Shown in pieces: positions 7,680 through 15,976 of a stretch of 35,343 bases of DNA. This stretch comes from JAYEIA01 sp964472505. GTDB taxonomy: Bacteria > Bacteroidota > Bacteroidia > Bacteroidales > JAADGE01. Each line of letters opens with the position of its first letter. Position 1 is the first letter of the stretch. Location: contig CAYYQW010000040.1 of the NCBI GenBank assembly GCA_964472505.1, forward strand, positions 1 through 35,343, written 5' to 3'. Below the pieces are notes generated by a model that saw only the letters and a program-made list of their open reading frames with translations, had not been told where the DNA came from and did no database searches. The translations under genes were made by a program, and so were the position numbers.

Positions 7680-8692
7680 ACGTCCTTTTTTTCTTTTGAA
7701 ATAATGGCTTTAAGTGTTTTTATGTCAATATTATAGTTCTCTTTTTTGTTTTTGCTATTTGCAAATAAAGTCTTTTTTATTGCATTTATAACGGATTTTT
7801 GAATAATATAAAAAGATAAACCTTGGGATAAATTAACAATCTCTGTTAATTCTTTGGTGTTACTGAATTTAAAAGGAGATTTTGAAACAGTTTTTTTTAT
7901 CAATTCTCGAATTTGAGTTTTGTTTGGTAATCCTAAATTAACTTTCAAATCAAAACGTCTTAAAAGTGCATCATCAATCATCTGCAATTGATTTGTAGCT
8001 GCTATAACAACACTGCTTTGAGGTAAATAATCAAATAATTGCAATATAGTATTTACAACACGTTTCATCTCTCCATGGTCTTGGTTATAATCCCTTACCT
8101 TTCCCAAAGAATCAAATTCATCTAAAAATATTATACAATTTTCACTTGATGCATGTTTAAAAACCTTTGTTAAGTTTTTACTTGTTTCACCCAATTTTGA
8201 TGATACAATAGCTCCTAAATTTATAACATACATCATTTTTTCAAGTTCACCTGCCAAAACATATGAAGCAAGAGTTTTTCCACATCCGGAAGGTCCGTGA
8301 AAAAGAATTTTATTTGAAACAGATAAATCGAATTTATTAAGAATATCAATGCCTTTGTGTTCATCAACGAAAAATTCTAAATCTTCTCTTACTTCTTTTG
8401 AGCAAACTAAATTATCAAAAGTATAATCAGACGTAATTTTTTCAATAATTAATTCGTTGATTTCTCTATTCTCTATTTGAAGGAAATATTTTTTTGAACC
8501 TACTTTTGTAAGCCCTTTCATTTTTTGAGCTTGCAAACCTTCTTTTAAAATGGATTGTAATTGTAGGGCAAAGTTGACTTTTTTAGTTTTACGAGAATAC
8601 TCAATCAATTCATTTAAAACATCCAAAAGTTGTTCTTGGTCATTTTTCAATCCATATTTGGCTATTTCCTTTATATAATCGTATTGAGACAT
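7676..8692 (-). CDS. AAA family ATPase, partner of the subtilase
   Basis: The 338 residues contain a helical N-terminal part (1-95), then a classical AAA module: Walker A GPSGCGKT (133-140), Walker B CIIFLDEFDS (186-195), sensor-1 Asn234 in AATN, and arginine fingers in LLRRFD (R245/R246). The shape is that of a small classic-clade AAA ATPase able to form rings and remodel proteins. It lies tail-to-tail with the S8 peptidase; the two stop codons share bases (7676-7679). In similar pairs the ATPase is usually upstream in the same direction, so the convergent arrangement is unusual and implies a separate promoter for each partner. A GAAAGG motif just before its ATG may serve as ribosome binding site. 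Confidence 0.85.
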   Translation of the reverse strand: MSQYDYIKEIAKYGLKNDQEQLLDVLNELIEYSRKTKKVNFALQLQSILKEGLQAQKMKGLTKVGSKKYFLQIENREINELIIEKITSDYTFDNLVCSKEVREDLEFFVDEHKGIDILNKFDLSVSNKILFHGPSGCGKTLASYVLAGELEKMMYVINLGAIVSSKLGETSKNLTKVFKHASSENCIIFLDEFDSLGKVRDYNQDHGEMKRVVNTILQLFDYLPQSSVVIAATNQLQMIDDALLRRFDLKVNLGLPNKTQIRELIKKTVSKSPFKFSNTKELTEIVNLSQGLSFYIIQKSVINAIKKTLFANSKNKKENYNIDIKTLKAIISKEKKDV

Positions 8693-9028
8693 CCTTTCAA
8701 ACTTTATCTGCGAATATAGAATATTTTTTAAATATACAATTTATTTTTTACTACACAAACAGATGTAAGCTTTATTTGTCTTTTTGAGGCATATACCCTA
8801 AAAAAATGTAGAATATATATGTTTATCAGTCATTAGCCGGTTGGCAGAGAAAGAAATGGCAGTAACTCATACTTCTCAAAGCCCAAACCACGCTTTTAAA
8901 ATTTATTTTTTTGCAGCTTGTTAAAAACTAAAAGCACATTTTTCAAGTTACAAAACATATTTTCCATACTTTTGCATTAGTGCTTGTCGAGGGTTTCTCG
9001 ACGCTTTTAACTAAACCTTTAAACCTTT
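8693..9028. other. Intergenic region between divergent genes, with promoters
   Basis: AT-rich, no gene. It must hold the promoter of the minus-strand AAA ATPase and that of the plus-strand gene at 9029. The latter is visible at 8967-8974; nothing else stands out apart from a GTCGAG/CTCGAC hairpin. Confidence 0.55.
8967..9002 (+). promoter_or_regulatory. -7 promoter box and leader hairpin before the coiled-coil gene
   Basis: TACTTTTG at 8967-8974 is a full match to the Bacteroidota TAnnTTTG box, 55 bp before the ATG at 9029. The transcript would begin just before a hairpin GTCGAG/CTCGAC (8986-8991 with 8997-9002, 5-nt loop). A good -33 TTG is not seen. Confidence 0.45.
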
Positions 9029-9499
9029 ATGAAAATGGAAATATTACTACAATGGATTACTTTGGTTGTTTCTATCGTTTTACCTGCTTTTGTTTATTTT
9101 TTTCATGAAAGAAAGCTAGATAAGCAGCAAAATTTGTTGAACGTGCAGCAAAAATTATTGAACAAACAGCAAAAACAGATTAACAGCTACGAACTAAAAA
9201 AAAATAAAAAAGCAAAGGCAAACAGTAAAAAAGCAAAATTTTCTGTTTGGTCTGCGGATCAAAAAATTTATATTGAAAATATCGGAGAAGCTGTAGCTAC
9301 AAATATTAAAATTGAAAAACCTTCGAACGTCCTGTATTATGATGATGATGTTACGCCCCCATCTGAAATGAAGCCTTTACATGAGTTTTTTATCGCTTTA
9401 GTTAAAAGTAACAATAATGAAGGTTCTCGTACTTTGCAGTTAACTTGGAGTGATGATTTTAAAAAGAACCAAACGGAAAAATTTGATTTTCAGATTTGA
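9029..9499 (+). CDS. Small membrane-anchored coiled-coil protein of unknown function
   Basis: The 156-residue product has one N-terminal hydrophobic segment (about residues 5-25) followed by a Gln/Leu-rich coiled-coil stretch (KQQNLLN-VQQKLLN-KQQKQ, about 32-50), a Lys-rich linker, and a C-terminal beta-rich domain (about 70-156) whose pattern FSVWSADQKIYIENIGEAVATNIKI resembles a small beta-sandwich. The protein is probably tethered to the inner membrane with the globular part in the cytoplasm. I do not recognise the family. It is followed 90 bp later by a HEPN-like protein, and the two may be one unit. The start at 9029 is chosen from the promoter position; ATG at 9035 would also work. Confidence 0.7.
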   Translation: MKMEILLQWITLVVSIVLPAFVYFFHERKLDKQQNLLNVQQKLLNKQQKQINSYELKKNKKAKANSKKAKFSVWSADQKIYIENIGEAVATNIKIEKPSNVLYYDDDVTPPSEMKPLHEFFIALVKSNNNEGSRTLQLTWSDDFKKNQTEKFDFQI

Positions 9500-9589
9500 C
9501 TGAGTTTTAATCTCTCGACATGTAAAACTTTAAAGCGCCACTTTATTTTTTTTAACAGTTCTTTCCAAACTTACTAATTTAAAATATAT

Positions 9590-10123
9590 ATGGACTCAAT
9601 AAAAAAAACATCCGGAATCACGAAAAGACTTTTTTTAGCTCTGCAAGAATTAACTCATTGCGAACCTGACTTGGAAGGGATCTTATTTCAGTTGTGCGCA
9701 GTTGTTGACTCAACAGCTAAGCGCCATTACCCCAAAGAAAACAGTTCTAAATGGAGGTTTCTCAAATATATTGACAGGCATCAACAAGATCTGCTGCAGT
9801 TAAGTTATGGCGCCAAAATTCAAATAGATGGTTTTAAAAATCCCAAGGACGGTCGTTTTTATAAAATTTCTGAAATACTTTATAAAGTCAGATGTAGTAG
9901 CTATCATGACCCTGAAGAACTAAAAGATATACTTGACTTAAGCGCACCTGATGGAAAAATTGGATTTGACTCCCTCGGAGTTAATTTTGCTTGGGGTTTG
10001 TTTTTACTTTTATGGACCGACTCTAAAAATAAAGACAAAATTCATGTTGCTTACTTCAAAGGTTATAAAAAATTCGGATTAGAAAATTTTATAGGCAAAA
10101 GAGAATTGATAATTAAAAATTAA
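9590..10123 (+). CDS. HEPN-like domain protein, candidate ribonuclease
   Basis: The 177-residue protein is helical and has a segment ILYKVRCSSYHDPEEL in which Arg101 and His106 form the R-x4-H signature of HEPN ribonucleases. The upstream part (ILFQLCAVVDSTAKRHYP, about 31-48) also resembles the first helices of HEPN domains of the abortive-infection type. HEPN proteins typically cut tRNA or mRNA as toxins or phage-defence effectors; the assignment here rests on the motif and helix pattern only. The residue after Arg is Cys, not the polar residue most often seen. It sits in the accessory region after the subtilase/ATPase pair and before a tRNA gene. No partner antitoxin is obvious unless the preceding 156-residue protein plays that part. 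Confidence 0.6.
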   Translation: MDSIKKTSGITKRLFLALQELTHCEPDLEGILFQLCAVVDSTAKRHYPKENSSKWRFLKYIDRHQQDLLQLSYGAKIQIDGFKNPKDGRFYKISEILYKVRCSSYHDPEELKDILDLSAPDGKIGFDSLGVNFAWGLFLLLWTDSKNKDKIHVAYFKGYKKFGLENFIGKRELIIKN

Positions 10124-10485
10124 GCATAGAAAAGATTACCACCCGCTTGCGATCGTTTACAACGAGTGTACAACTAAGCTCTGATAAGCGTATTTTCCAA
10201 CATCCGCTTTTTTACTCTTCTACCCTTATGGTAAAATTCTGTTTGTTTTTACTTCACATTTAAAAAACTGCCGGATTTAGACGCACAGTTTTTTCAATAC
10301 TAAAATCAGAGGGGGTCAGTATCACCGGAATATCCAATTTCACTACTGTACAATAATCTATAATTTCGTCCAATGATTTAGGGGGCTAAAACACAAATTG
10401 TGAAGCATTTGTGAAACAAATATAAAAAAATAACAAAAAAACGTGTAATTCTATTTTATAATTTTTCGGTAAGTGTCTAAAAATA
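10124..10485. other. Gene-free stretch with a possible gene remnant on the minus strand
   Basis: No intact gene is seen. On the minus strand a stop-to-stop frame (10260-10392) of about 43 codons reads plausibly (PPKSLDEIIDY ... IPVILTPSDF) and could be the tail of a decayed gene, but it has no start and no recognisable motif. Confidence 0.4.
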
Positions 10486-10517
10486 AACCGCCGACAAAAA
10501 TACATTTGTCGGCGGTT
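10486..10517 (-). terminator. Terminator of the CAT tRNA gene
   Basis: A 13-bp perfect stem AACCGCCGACAAA/TTTGTCGGCGGTT (10486-10498 with 10505-10517) with a 6-nt loop lies directly behind the tRNA. Read on the minus strand it is followed by TTTATTTTT, as a Rho-independent terminator should be. Confidence 0.75.
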
Positions 10518-10527
10518 CTTATTTGTG

Positions 10528-10601
10528 TGGGCCAGCAGGGACTCGAACCCCGGACCCCCTGATTATGAGTCAGGTGCTCTAACCGGCTGAGCTACAAGCC
10601 C
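10528..10601 (-). tRNA. tRNA with CAT anticodon (Met, or Ile2 after lysidine modification)
   Basis: The minus strand folds into a full cloverleaf of 74 nt: acceptor GGGCTTG, D-arm with AGCTCAGCCGGTTAGAGC, anticodon stem CCTGA/TCAGG with loop CTCATAA (anticodon CAT), variable loop, and T-arm with GGTTCGAGTCC. CCA is not encoded, as usual in Bacteroidota. The sixth acceptor pair is T-T, a mismatch. The CAT anticodon is shared by elongator tRNA-Met and tRNA-Ile2; the sequence cannot decide by eye. It has a strong promoter and terminator of its own and marks the edge of the accessory region to its left. Confidence 0.9.
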
Positions 10602-10626
10602 GCACTTTTTGCTTTAAAAGCGGATG

Positions 10627-10657
10627 CAAAATTATGAACTTTCTGACAATATACAAC
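10627..10657 (-). promoter_or_regulatory. Promoter of the CAT tRNA gene
   Basis: On the minus strand TTG (10654-10656) and TAATTTTG (10627-10634) are 19 bp apart, a full match to the Bacteroidota promoter pattern, about 25 bp before the tRNA 5' end. Confidence 0.65.
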
Positions 10658-10724
10658 AAAAACTTAAAAAAATATTTGCTGATGAATCATTTTTCTTGAA
10701 TTTTGCAGGCATAAAAACGAATGT

Positions 10725-11354
10725 ATGAACACAAACCATTTACAATCCGTAAAAAATATCATTTTTGATTTGGGCGGAGTCATTATCAACATTGAACCGC
10801 TGAATATTCTTAAAGATATGGAGCCCGAAAGAGAACAGCGCTTTCGCAGCGGATTTAAGCGCTTAAGCGAACAGGCTGTTTTTGACAATTTCGAAATCGG
10901 ACAACTCTCTGAAAAAGAATTCAGGCAGAAGGTATGCCGAGAAATAAAAGAGGATTTAAGCGACAATGAGTTCGACCGTATTTGGAATCGCTTGTTGTTG
11001 GATTATCCGGCCAAAAATATTCAAATAATACAAGCGCTGAAAAAATCGCACCGCCTGTTTCTGCTGAGCAATACCAACAGCATCCACTATCGGGCGTATG
11101 CGCCGCAATTAGAGAAAACGCACGGAGTCTCTTTTTCGGATTTATTTGAAAAAGTCTGGCTCTCACACGAACTCGGATGCCGTAAGCCGGATGAAAAAAT
11201 ATATAATCATGTGCTTGAGGATGCGAATATTAAAGCGGAAGAAACATTGTTTGCGGATGATACCTTGAGTAATCTGCAAGCCGCTGAAAAACTACATATC
11301 AAAACGCTGCATGTTGAACGCAACAGCGGGCTGCATACGGTTTTTAACGTTTAA
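10725..11354 (+). CDS. HAD-superfamily phosphatase, YihX-like
   Basis: The 209 residues match the HAD subfamily IA that includes the sugar-phosphate phosphatase YihX: FDLGGVI (nucleophile Asp15), the motif-II segment FLLSNTNSIH, the lysine of motif III in CRKPDEKIYNHVL, and motif IV FADDTLSNLQAA. A four-helix cap lies between residues 20 and 95. The substrate cannot be read from the sequence; relatives act on hexose phosphates or other small phosphate esters in the cytoplasm. The second motif-I Asp is a Gly, as is common in the YihX group. Its stop overlaps by 11 bp with the end of the convergent secreted-protein gene. Confidence 0.85.
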   Translation: MNTNHLQSVKNIIFDLGGVIINIEPLNILKDMEPEREQRFRSGFKRLSEQAVFDNFEIGQLSEKEFRQKVCREIKEDLSDNEFDRIWNRLLLDYPAKNIQIIQALKKSHRLFLLSNTNSIHYRAYAPQLEKTHGVSFSDLFEKVWLSHELGCRKPDEKIYNHVLEDANIKAEETLFADDTLSNLQAAEKLHIKTLHVERNSGLHTVFNV

Positions 11355-12201
11355 CAAAACTGGCCGTGCTGTTATCGTAGTTTAGGAAATAGTTGCCGTC
11401 ATCCAATCCGGATACGTCAACCGTTTTGGCTTTTCCGCGTTTTATAAGGGTTCCGTAGTGGTTGTAAATCTCGTAATTCGTTTCTGCCGAAAACACTAAT
11501 TTATCACGCGTTTTGCCGCCGTTTCCGGGCGTAAAGCTAACGCTTGGCGCTAAATTTCTGTATTCCGCCGATTTTGAAATATTGGCTTTCTTGGTATAAT
11601 CCACTTGCTTGACTCTAAACTTGTTGGTGCCGCTGTGAAAATCCACCGATTTGTAATAGGTATTTCTTCCGGAAGTACCTTTGCCCGACACGCTGCCTAT
11701 CCTCATCCATTTGTTCCAGCGGTATTGTTCAACTATAAAAGGCAGGCTGCCTTTTTCTCCGGTGGTGGTCCAAGTCAGGTATCCTTTACCGCTTACCGAT
11801 ATGCTTTCCAAATTATAGGTGCTTTTTGCTTCTAACACTTCAGGATTCAAAAATTTAGGTTCACAACCAAAACGATGAGAAAGTACCACATGCACCGGGT
11901 CGCTGTGTTTTAGCCCAAAAACCGAAAGGTCCACCTCAAACGCGTTGGAGTTTACTTCATCGGTGGTTGTTTGTCCGTTAACGGTAACTTCATATACGCA
12001 AAAGCCCACACCTCCCAATGCGAAAGGATTAAGCACATAGAGGTTTTCGCCTCTGTAAATCCCTTTTATTTCTACTTCCTGCGCATTTAAGGGTATGGCA
12101 AAAATCATTGCTAAAAGCAACAATATCAAGGTCTTTCTATATTTTCTCTCTATAATCAAGCTTATATATTTAATCTCAAATAAACAATGAAATAAAAACA
12201 A
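11344..12201 (-). CDS. Secreted protein with a possible sorting-type C-terminal domain
   Basis: A signal peptide is clear (RKTLILLLLAMIFAIPLNAQ, cut after A), but about 20 residues precede its Arg/Lys region in the longest frame, so the true start is probably inside this part, perhaps at a non-ATG codon. The mature protein is beta-rich with fibronectin-like repeats. The last 50 residues (SAETNYEIYNHYGTLIKRG ... GNYFLNYDNSTASFVKR) look like a Type IX secretion C-terminal domain: beta strands, a Gly-x-Tyr/Phe core and a basic end. If so, the product crosses the outer membrane by the Type IX system. I do not recognise a catalytic motif. It converges with the HAD phosphatase gene. Confidence 0.75.
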   Translation of the reverse strand: MFLFHCLFEIKYISLIIERKYRKTLILLLLAMIFAIPLNAQEVEIKGIYRGENLYVLNPFALGGVGFCVYEVTVNGQTTTDEVNSNAFEVDLSVFGLKHSDPVHVVLSHRFGCEPKFLNPEVLEAKSTYNLESISVSGKGYLTWTTTGEKGSLPFIVEQYRWNKWMRIGSVSGKGTSGRNTYYKSVDFHSGTNKFRVKQVDYTKKANISKSAEYRNLAPSVSFTPGNGGKTRDKLVFSAETNYEIYNHYGTLIKRGKAKTVDVSGLDDGNYFLNYDNSTASFVKR

Positions 12202-12232
12202 ATCTTTTGAACAAACAAGAATATTTGATGTT

Positions 12233-14101
12233 TTACATATCAGATTCTATCAATAACAGTAATTCTTCAACGGCATTTTCCTCAGGAATGTTTTTTTTAT
12301 AAAGACTTTTATTTTTATATAAATTAATTTTACCTCTTCCTGCGCCTATATAACCGTAATCGGCATCTGCCATTTCTCCCAATCCGTTTACGATACAGCC
12401 CATCACAGCTATTTTAACACCTTTTAAATGAGCGGTTTTATCTCGTACTTTAGCGGCGGTTTTTTGAATATCAAATTGCGTGCGCCCGCAGGATGGGCAT
12501 GAAATATAATCCGGTTTGCTTATGCGCAAACGCGCTGCCTGCAATATACCAAAACTTGTATTATTATATCTTTCCGTATAACGCTTTTCACAAGAAAACA
12601 TTATACCGTCGGCACCATAATCGGCAAGTAAACCGCCGACATAAGCAGCCGCCTTTATCTCAAAATTCATTTCATCTTTTAATTCTAAATTCAAAATAAG
12701 CGGCTTATCAATATTATTTTCGTACAAGTTACGAATTATTTTCCGACCGGCGTATAAAGGGTTTTGGCTTTCACCAATTTTGGCAAGCAAGATTATATTT
12801 TCTCTGTCAATTTGCTTCGCTTGCAAATGCTCAAATTCTTCCGGCAACAGCTCCAAAAAAATCAACTTAGCGGAGAGTTTTTTTTGTAACAAAAATTCGG
12901 AATACGAAATTATTACAGCCTCATTTTCATTTGCTGCTCCGTACGGCCTTGCAAAAATGGTATCCTCGGGAAACCGGTCGGGCAATTCGCCTTCGGAATA
13001 AAAAATACAATCGGCTGCACAGTCGCTTTTTTCCCAATCATCATCGGATGCACGATAACTAAAACCGGCATTTTTTATGCTTTCGGAATTTAGTTTCGAA
13101 TTTCTAAAATCAGCAATAACAATCGGCTTATTAGCTCCGCCAATATTCCCTGCGGGCATTGATTTTCTTTTTTGCGGCTTATGATTAATAATTTCGGCCT
13201 GAAAATCTTCCGATGCAACAAAAGGCAAATCAAAAAGGCTGCGCAAAGTTTTGGCCACCGGAATTTCAGCCTCCGGTTCTTCGGTCAGTGATACGCGAAT
13301 TGTATCGCCTATTCCGTCGGCCAGAAGGTTAGCTATGCCTATGGCGGATTTTATGCGGCCGTCCTCGCCTTCGCCGGCTTCGGTTACACCGATATGAACC
13401 GGGAAATACATTCCTTCGGCATGCATGGCTTTTACCAAAAGCCGATTTGCCTCAATCATTACAAGCGGATTATTGGCTTTCATGGATAATACCACTTGCG
13501 TAAAATTTTCTTCCCGGCAAATACGCAAATATTCCATGGCCGATTCTACCATGCCTTTGGTAGTATCACCGTAGCGACTCATAATCCGGTCGGATAACGA
13601 ACCGTGGTTCACCCCTACCCGTATGCTGCAATTATTCTCCTTACAGACATTCAAGAAGGGCACAAAAATCGATTTTATTCGTTCTAACTCAGCCCGATAT
13701 TCAATTTCTGAAAACTCGCGATGTGAGAACTTTTTAGTATCAGCAAAATTCCCGGGATTAATGCGTACTTTATCAGCATATAAAGCTGCCGTATGAGCAG
13801 CTTTGGGGCTGTAATGAATATCGGCTGTCAAAGGAATGTTAAAACCTTCTCTTAGTAAAGCTTCTTTAATGTTTTTGAAATTTTCGGCTGCTTTAACGGT
13901 CGGCGCCGTAATACGAACGAAATCGGCGCCCGCTTCGGCTATTCTGATGCACTGCTGCACGGTAGCTTCCGTATCCAAAGTATCGGTACTCGTCATGGAT
14001 TGCAAACGAATCGGATGTTTTCCGCCCAGTTTTACCGTACCGACTAATACTTCATCTGTTATGCACCGGGCTGCTTTATGCTTATTATATAATTTTTTCA
14101 T
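12233..14101 (-). CDS. ispG: 4-hydroxy-3-methylbut-2-en-1-yl diphosphate synthase (flavodoxin/ferredoxin), long form
   Basis: IspG converts methylerythritol cyclodiphosphate to HMBPP in the MEP pathway of isoprenoid synthesis, in the cytoplasm, with a [4Fe-4S] cluster. At 622 residues this is the long form of Bacteroidota, Chlamydiae and plants: an N-terminal TIM barrel (about 10-280), an extra inserted domain (about 290-520) and the C-terminal cluster domain. Cluster ligands are Cys535 and Cys538 (SCPSCGRT) and Cys569 (MGCIVNG). The usual NGPGE after the third Cys reads NGLGE here. Barrel motifs such as RLQSMTSTDT, PLTADIHY and RVGVNHGSL are present. The gene stands alone on the minus strand; its promoter must lie in 14102-14250. 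Confidence 0.95.
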   Translation of the reverse strand: MKKLYNKHKAARCITDEVLVGTVKLGGKHPIRLQSMTSTDTLDTEATVQQCIRIAEAGADFVRITAPTVKAAENFKNIKEALLREGFNIPLTADIHYSPKAAHTAALYADKVRINPGNFADTKKFSHREFSEIEYRAELERIKSIFVPFLNVCKENNCSIRVGVNHGSLSDRIMSRYGDTTKGMVESAMEYLRICREENFTQVVLSMKANNPLVMIEANRLLVKAMHAEGMYFPVHIGVTEAGEGEDGRIKSAIGIANLLADGIGDTIRVSLTEEPEAEIPVAKTLRSLFDLPFVASEDFQAEIINHKPQKRKSMPAGNIGGANKPIVIADFRNSKLNSESIKNAGFSYRASDDDWEKSDCAADCIFYSEGELPDRFPEDTIFARPYGAANENEAVIISYSEFLLQKKLSAKLIFLELLPEEFEHLQAKQIDRENIILLAKIGESQNPLYAGRKIIRNLYENNIDKPLILNLELKDEMNFEIKAAAYVGGLLADYGADGIMFSCEKRYTERYNNTSFGILQAARLRISKPDYISCPSCGRTQFDIQKTAAKVRDKTAHLKGVKIAVMGCIVNGLGEMADADYGYIGAGRGKINLYKNKSLYKKNIPEENAVEELLLLIESDM

Positions 14102-14346
14102 TTTTGCTGCTGATTGCGTTTTACCTTATAACTATTACATGAAATTACATCGGTATTTCTTCAAATATTATAGTTTTAGATTTTGCTTAACACGCAATAA
14201 GTTTCAAATCTACAAATATTTATTTTATATATGAAATGTTTATGTTTCATAATTAGACAAGGCGATATTGTCGCTATAATTCAAATTTTGTTAATAAATA
14301 TCAATCTATTTTCGTCAAACAAATGAACAAACCAATAATATTTTCA

Positions 14347-14354
14347 TAAATTTG
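14347..14354 (+). promoter_or_regulatory. -7 promoter box of the 175-residue lipoprotein gene
   Basis: TAAATTTG is a full match to TAnnTTTG, 37 bp before the ATG at 14392. No convincing -33 TTG is seen. Confidence 0.4.
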
Positions 14355-14391
14355 TTAAGATAACTCAAATTACTAACTAAACGGTTTAAAA

Positions 14392-14919
14392 ATGAAAAAA
14401 CTTGTTGTTATAAGTCTGTCGGCAGTGATAGCTCTAATGTTTACAGCCTGCATAGACAGTGAAAAAGTTGCTGAAAAAGCTACCGAGAAAATTATAGAAA
14501 AAGCAAGCGGTGAAAAAATTGACTTGGAAACAAGCAAAGACGGTAAAAAATCAAAAGTTGTAATCAAAGACAAAGACGGCGAGGAAGTAAGTTTCTCGGG
14601 CGGCGATGACGAAATTCCTGAAGATTTCCCAAAAGAAATATACGTTCCGAAAGGAACCGTTGAGTCATCAGGCACTATTTCATCCGGCGAGGGCTCCATG
14701 ATTACCGTAAATATTATTTGCGAAAAAACCTTTAAAGAAATCAAAGAAAAGCTGAGCAAAGAAATGAAAAACTCAGGTTGGAAAGCCCAACAAACAATGG
14801 AAGTGGACGAGAGCGCCATGCTCAACTACACCAAAGGAGACGACACGGCTACCATCACCATCAATAAAGAAGGTGATAAAACATCGGTATCCTACATGAT
14901 TGGCTTATCAAAAAAATAA
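14392..14919 (+). CDS. Small lipoprotein of unknown function
   Basis: The 175-residue product has a lipoprotein signal with lipobox FTAC (Cys20). The mature part begins with a Lys/Glu-rich helix (AEKATEKIIEKASGEKIDLE), then a charged strand region, and a C-terminal alpha/beta domain (about 75-175) that includes ITVNIICEKTFKEIKEKLSKEM and TATITINKEGDKTSVSYMIG, reminiscent of small periplasmic alpha/beta sandwiches. The residues after the lipidated Cys are Ile-Asp-Ser. It has its own promoter box and terminator, so it is expressed as a single gene. Function unknown. Confidence 0.8.
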   Translation: MKKLVVISLSAVIALMFTACIDSEKVAEKATEKIIEKASGEKIDLETSKDGKKSKVVIKDKDGEEVSFSGGDDEIPEDFPKEIYVPKGTVESSGTISSGEGSMITVNIICEKTFKEIKEKLSKEMKNSGWKAQQTMEVDESAMLNYTKGDDTATITINKEGDKTSVSYMIGLSKK

Positions 14920-14944
14920 GCCGGTGCAGTAATTTTTTCACACC

Positions 14945-14975
14945 ACAGCCGGCATGATTGTCGGCTGTTTTTGTT
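14945..14975 (+). terminator. Terminator after the lipoprotein gene
   Basis: ACAGCCG/CGGCTGT (14945-14951 with 14962-14968) followed by TTTTTGTTTTC, 25 bp after the stop codon. Confidence 0.65.
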
Positions 14976-15017
14976 TTCTTTAGTTTTTCAAAATTCCCGG
15001 TTTTATAAAACTATTTA

Positions 15018-15025
15018 TATATTTG
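15018..15025 (+). promoter_or_regulatory. -7 promoter box of the gldA-metK-gmd operon
   Basis: TATATTTG is a full match to TAnnTTTG, 31 bp before the gldA ATG. The next two genes follow with gaps of 14 and 12 bp, so this promoter probably serves all three. Confidence 0.45.
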
Positions 15026-15056
15026 TCTCTTCAAAAAAACAATAAAACAGCATCTC

Positions 15057-15962
15057 ATGTCTTTGCAGGCACAAAATATTACTAAATCATTCGGCAAACA
15101 AAAAGCTTTGGACAATGTCAGTTTTCGGATAGATTCCGGTGATATTGTGGGTTTTTTGGGACCGAACGGCGCCGGCAAATCCACCATGATGAAAATAATT
15201 ACCGGCTACCAAAAACAAAACGCAGGCGAAATATTTGTAAACGGCATGAACACCAAAACTGACATGCTAAACATTCGCCGACAAATAGGCTATCTGCCGG
15301 AACACAATCCGCTATATACCGAAATGTATATAAAAGAATACCTGCGCTACACAGCCAAGCTTTACGGTTTTTCAAGCAATTTAAACCAACGCGTAGAGCG
15401 CTCCATAGAACTGACAGGGCTCCAACGCGAACAACATAAAAAAATAAAACAACTCTCAAAAGGCTACCGCCAAAGAACCGGTTTGGCCGCAGCTTTAATT
15501 CACGAGCCGGACGTGCTTATATTAGATGAACCGACGACCGGTTTGGATCCCAATCAAATCATTGAAATTCGAAATTTAATCCGAAACATCGGAAAAGAAA
15601 AAACCGTTTTTCTTTCTACTCATATCATGCAAGAAGCCGAAGCGCTCTGCAATCGAATTATTATCATCAATAAAGGCGAAATTGCAGCCGATCGCAAAAG
15701 CGGTGAATTGGAAAATACCTCACACAAAGAAGCACTGCTGAGGGTTCAATTTGAAGAAGCTCCTCAAAAAGCTGATTTATTGAAATTAGAAGGCGTAAGC
15801 GATATCGAACAAAACCGAGACAGCTTCCTCATTCGCTACAATCCGACAGTAAACATGCAGAAAAAAGTGTTTGAATTTGCCGTAAATAACCATCTAATTA
15901 TATATACTTTACATAAGGAAAAAGACAGTATAGAAAATATTTTCAGAAGCTTAACTCAATAA
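15057..15962 (+). CDS. gldA: ABC transporter ATP-binding protein, GldA-like
   Basis: The 301 residues form a complete ABC ATPase: Walker A GPNGAGKST (35-43), signature LSKGYRQR (133-140), Walker B LILDEPT (154-160) and the switch His in LSTHIMQEAEAL. Length and C-terminal extension (about 220-301) match GldA, the ATPase of the GldA-GldF-GldG complex linked to gliding in Flavobacteria, but the same type is also found in non-gliding Bacteroidota. The permease partners GldF/GldG are not in the window, so the transported substrate and role stay open. It is the first gene of a tight run with metK and gmd. Confidence 0.8.
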   Translation: MSLQAQNITKSFGKQKALDNVSFRIDSGDIVGFLGPNGAGKSTMMKIITGYQKQNAGEIFVNGMNTKTDMLNIRRQIGYLPEHNPLYTEMYIKEYLRYTAKLYGFSSNLNQRVERSIELTGLQREQHKKIKQLSKGYRQRTGLAAALIHEPDVLILDEPTTGLDPNQIIEIRNLIRNIGKEKTVFLSTHIMQEAEALCNRIIIINKGEIAADRKSGELENTSHKEALLRVQFEEAPQKADLLKLEGVSDIEQNRDSFLIRYNPTVNMQKKVFEFAVNNHLIIYTLHKEKDSIENIFRSLTQ

Positions 15963-15976
15963 TTAAAAACAAAAAT

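Noticed and set aside
10260..10392. Minus-strand 43-codon frame as a real gene
   Set aside because: It has no start codon and no recognisable motif; kept only as a possible remnant.
14373..14825. 150-residue minus-strand frame opposite the 175-residue lipoprotein
   Set aside because: The plus-strand frame has a lipobox, promoter box and terminator; the other has only Ser/Phe-rich shadow sequence.
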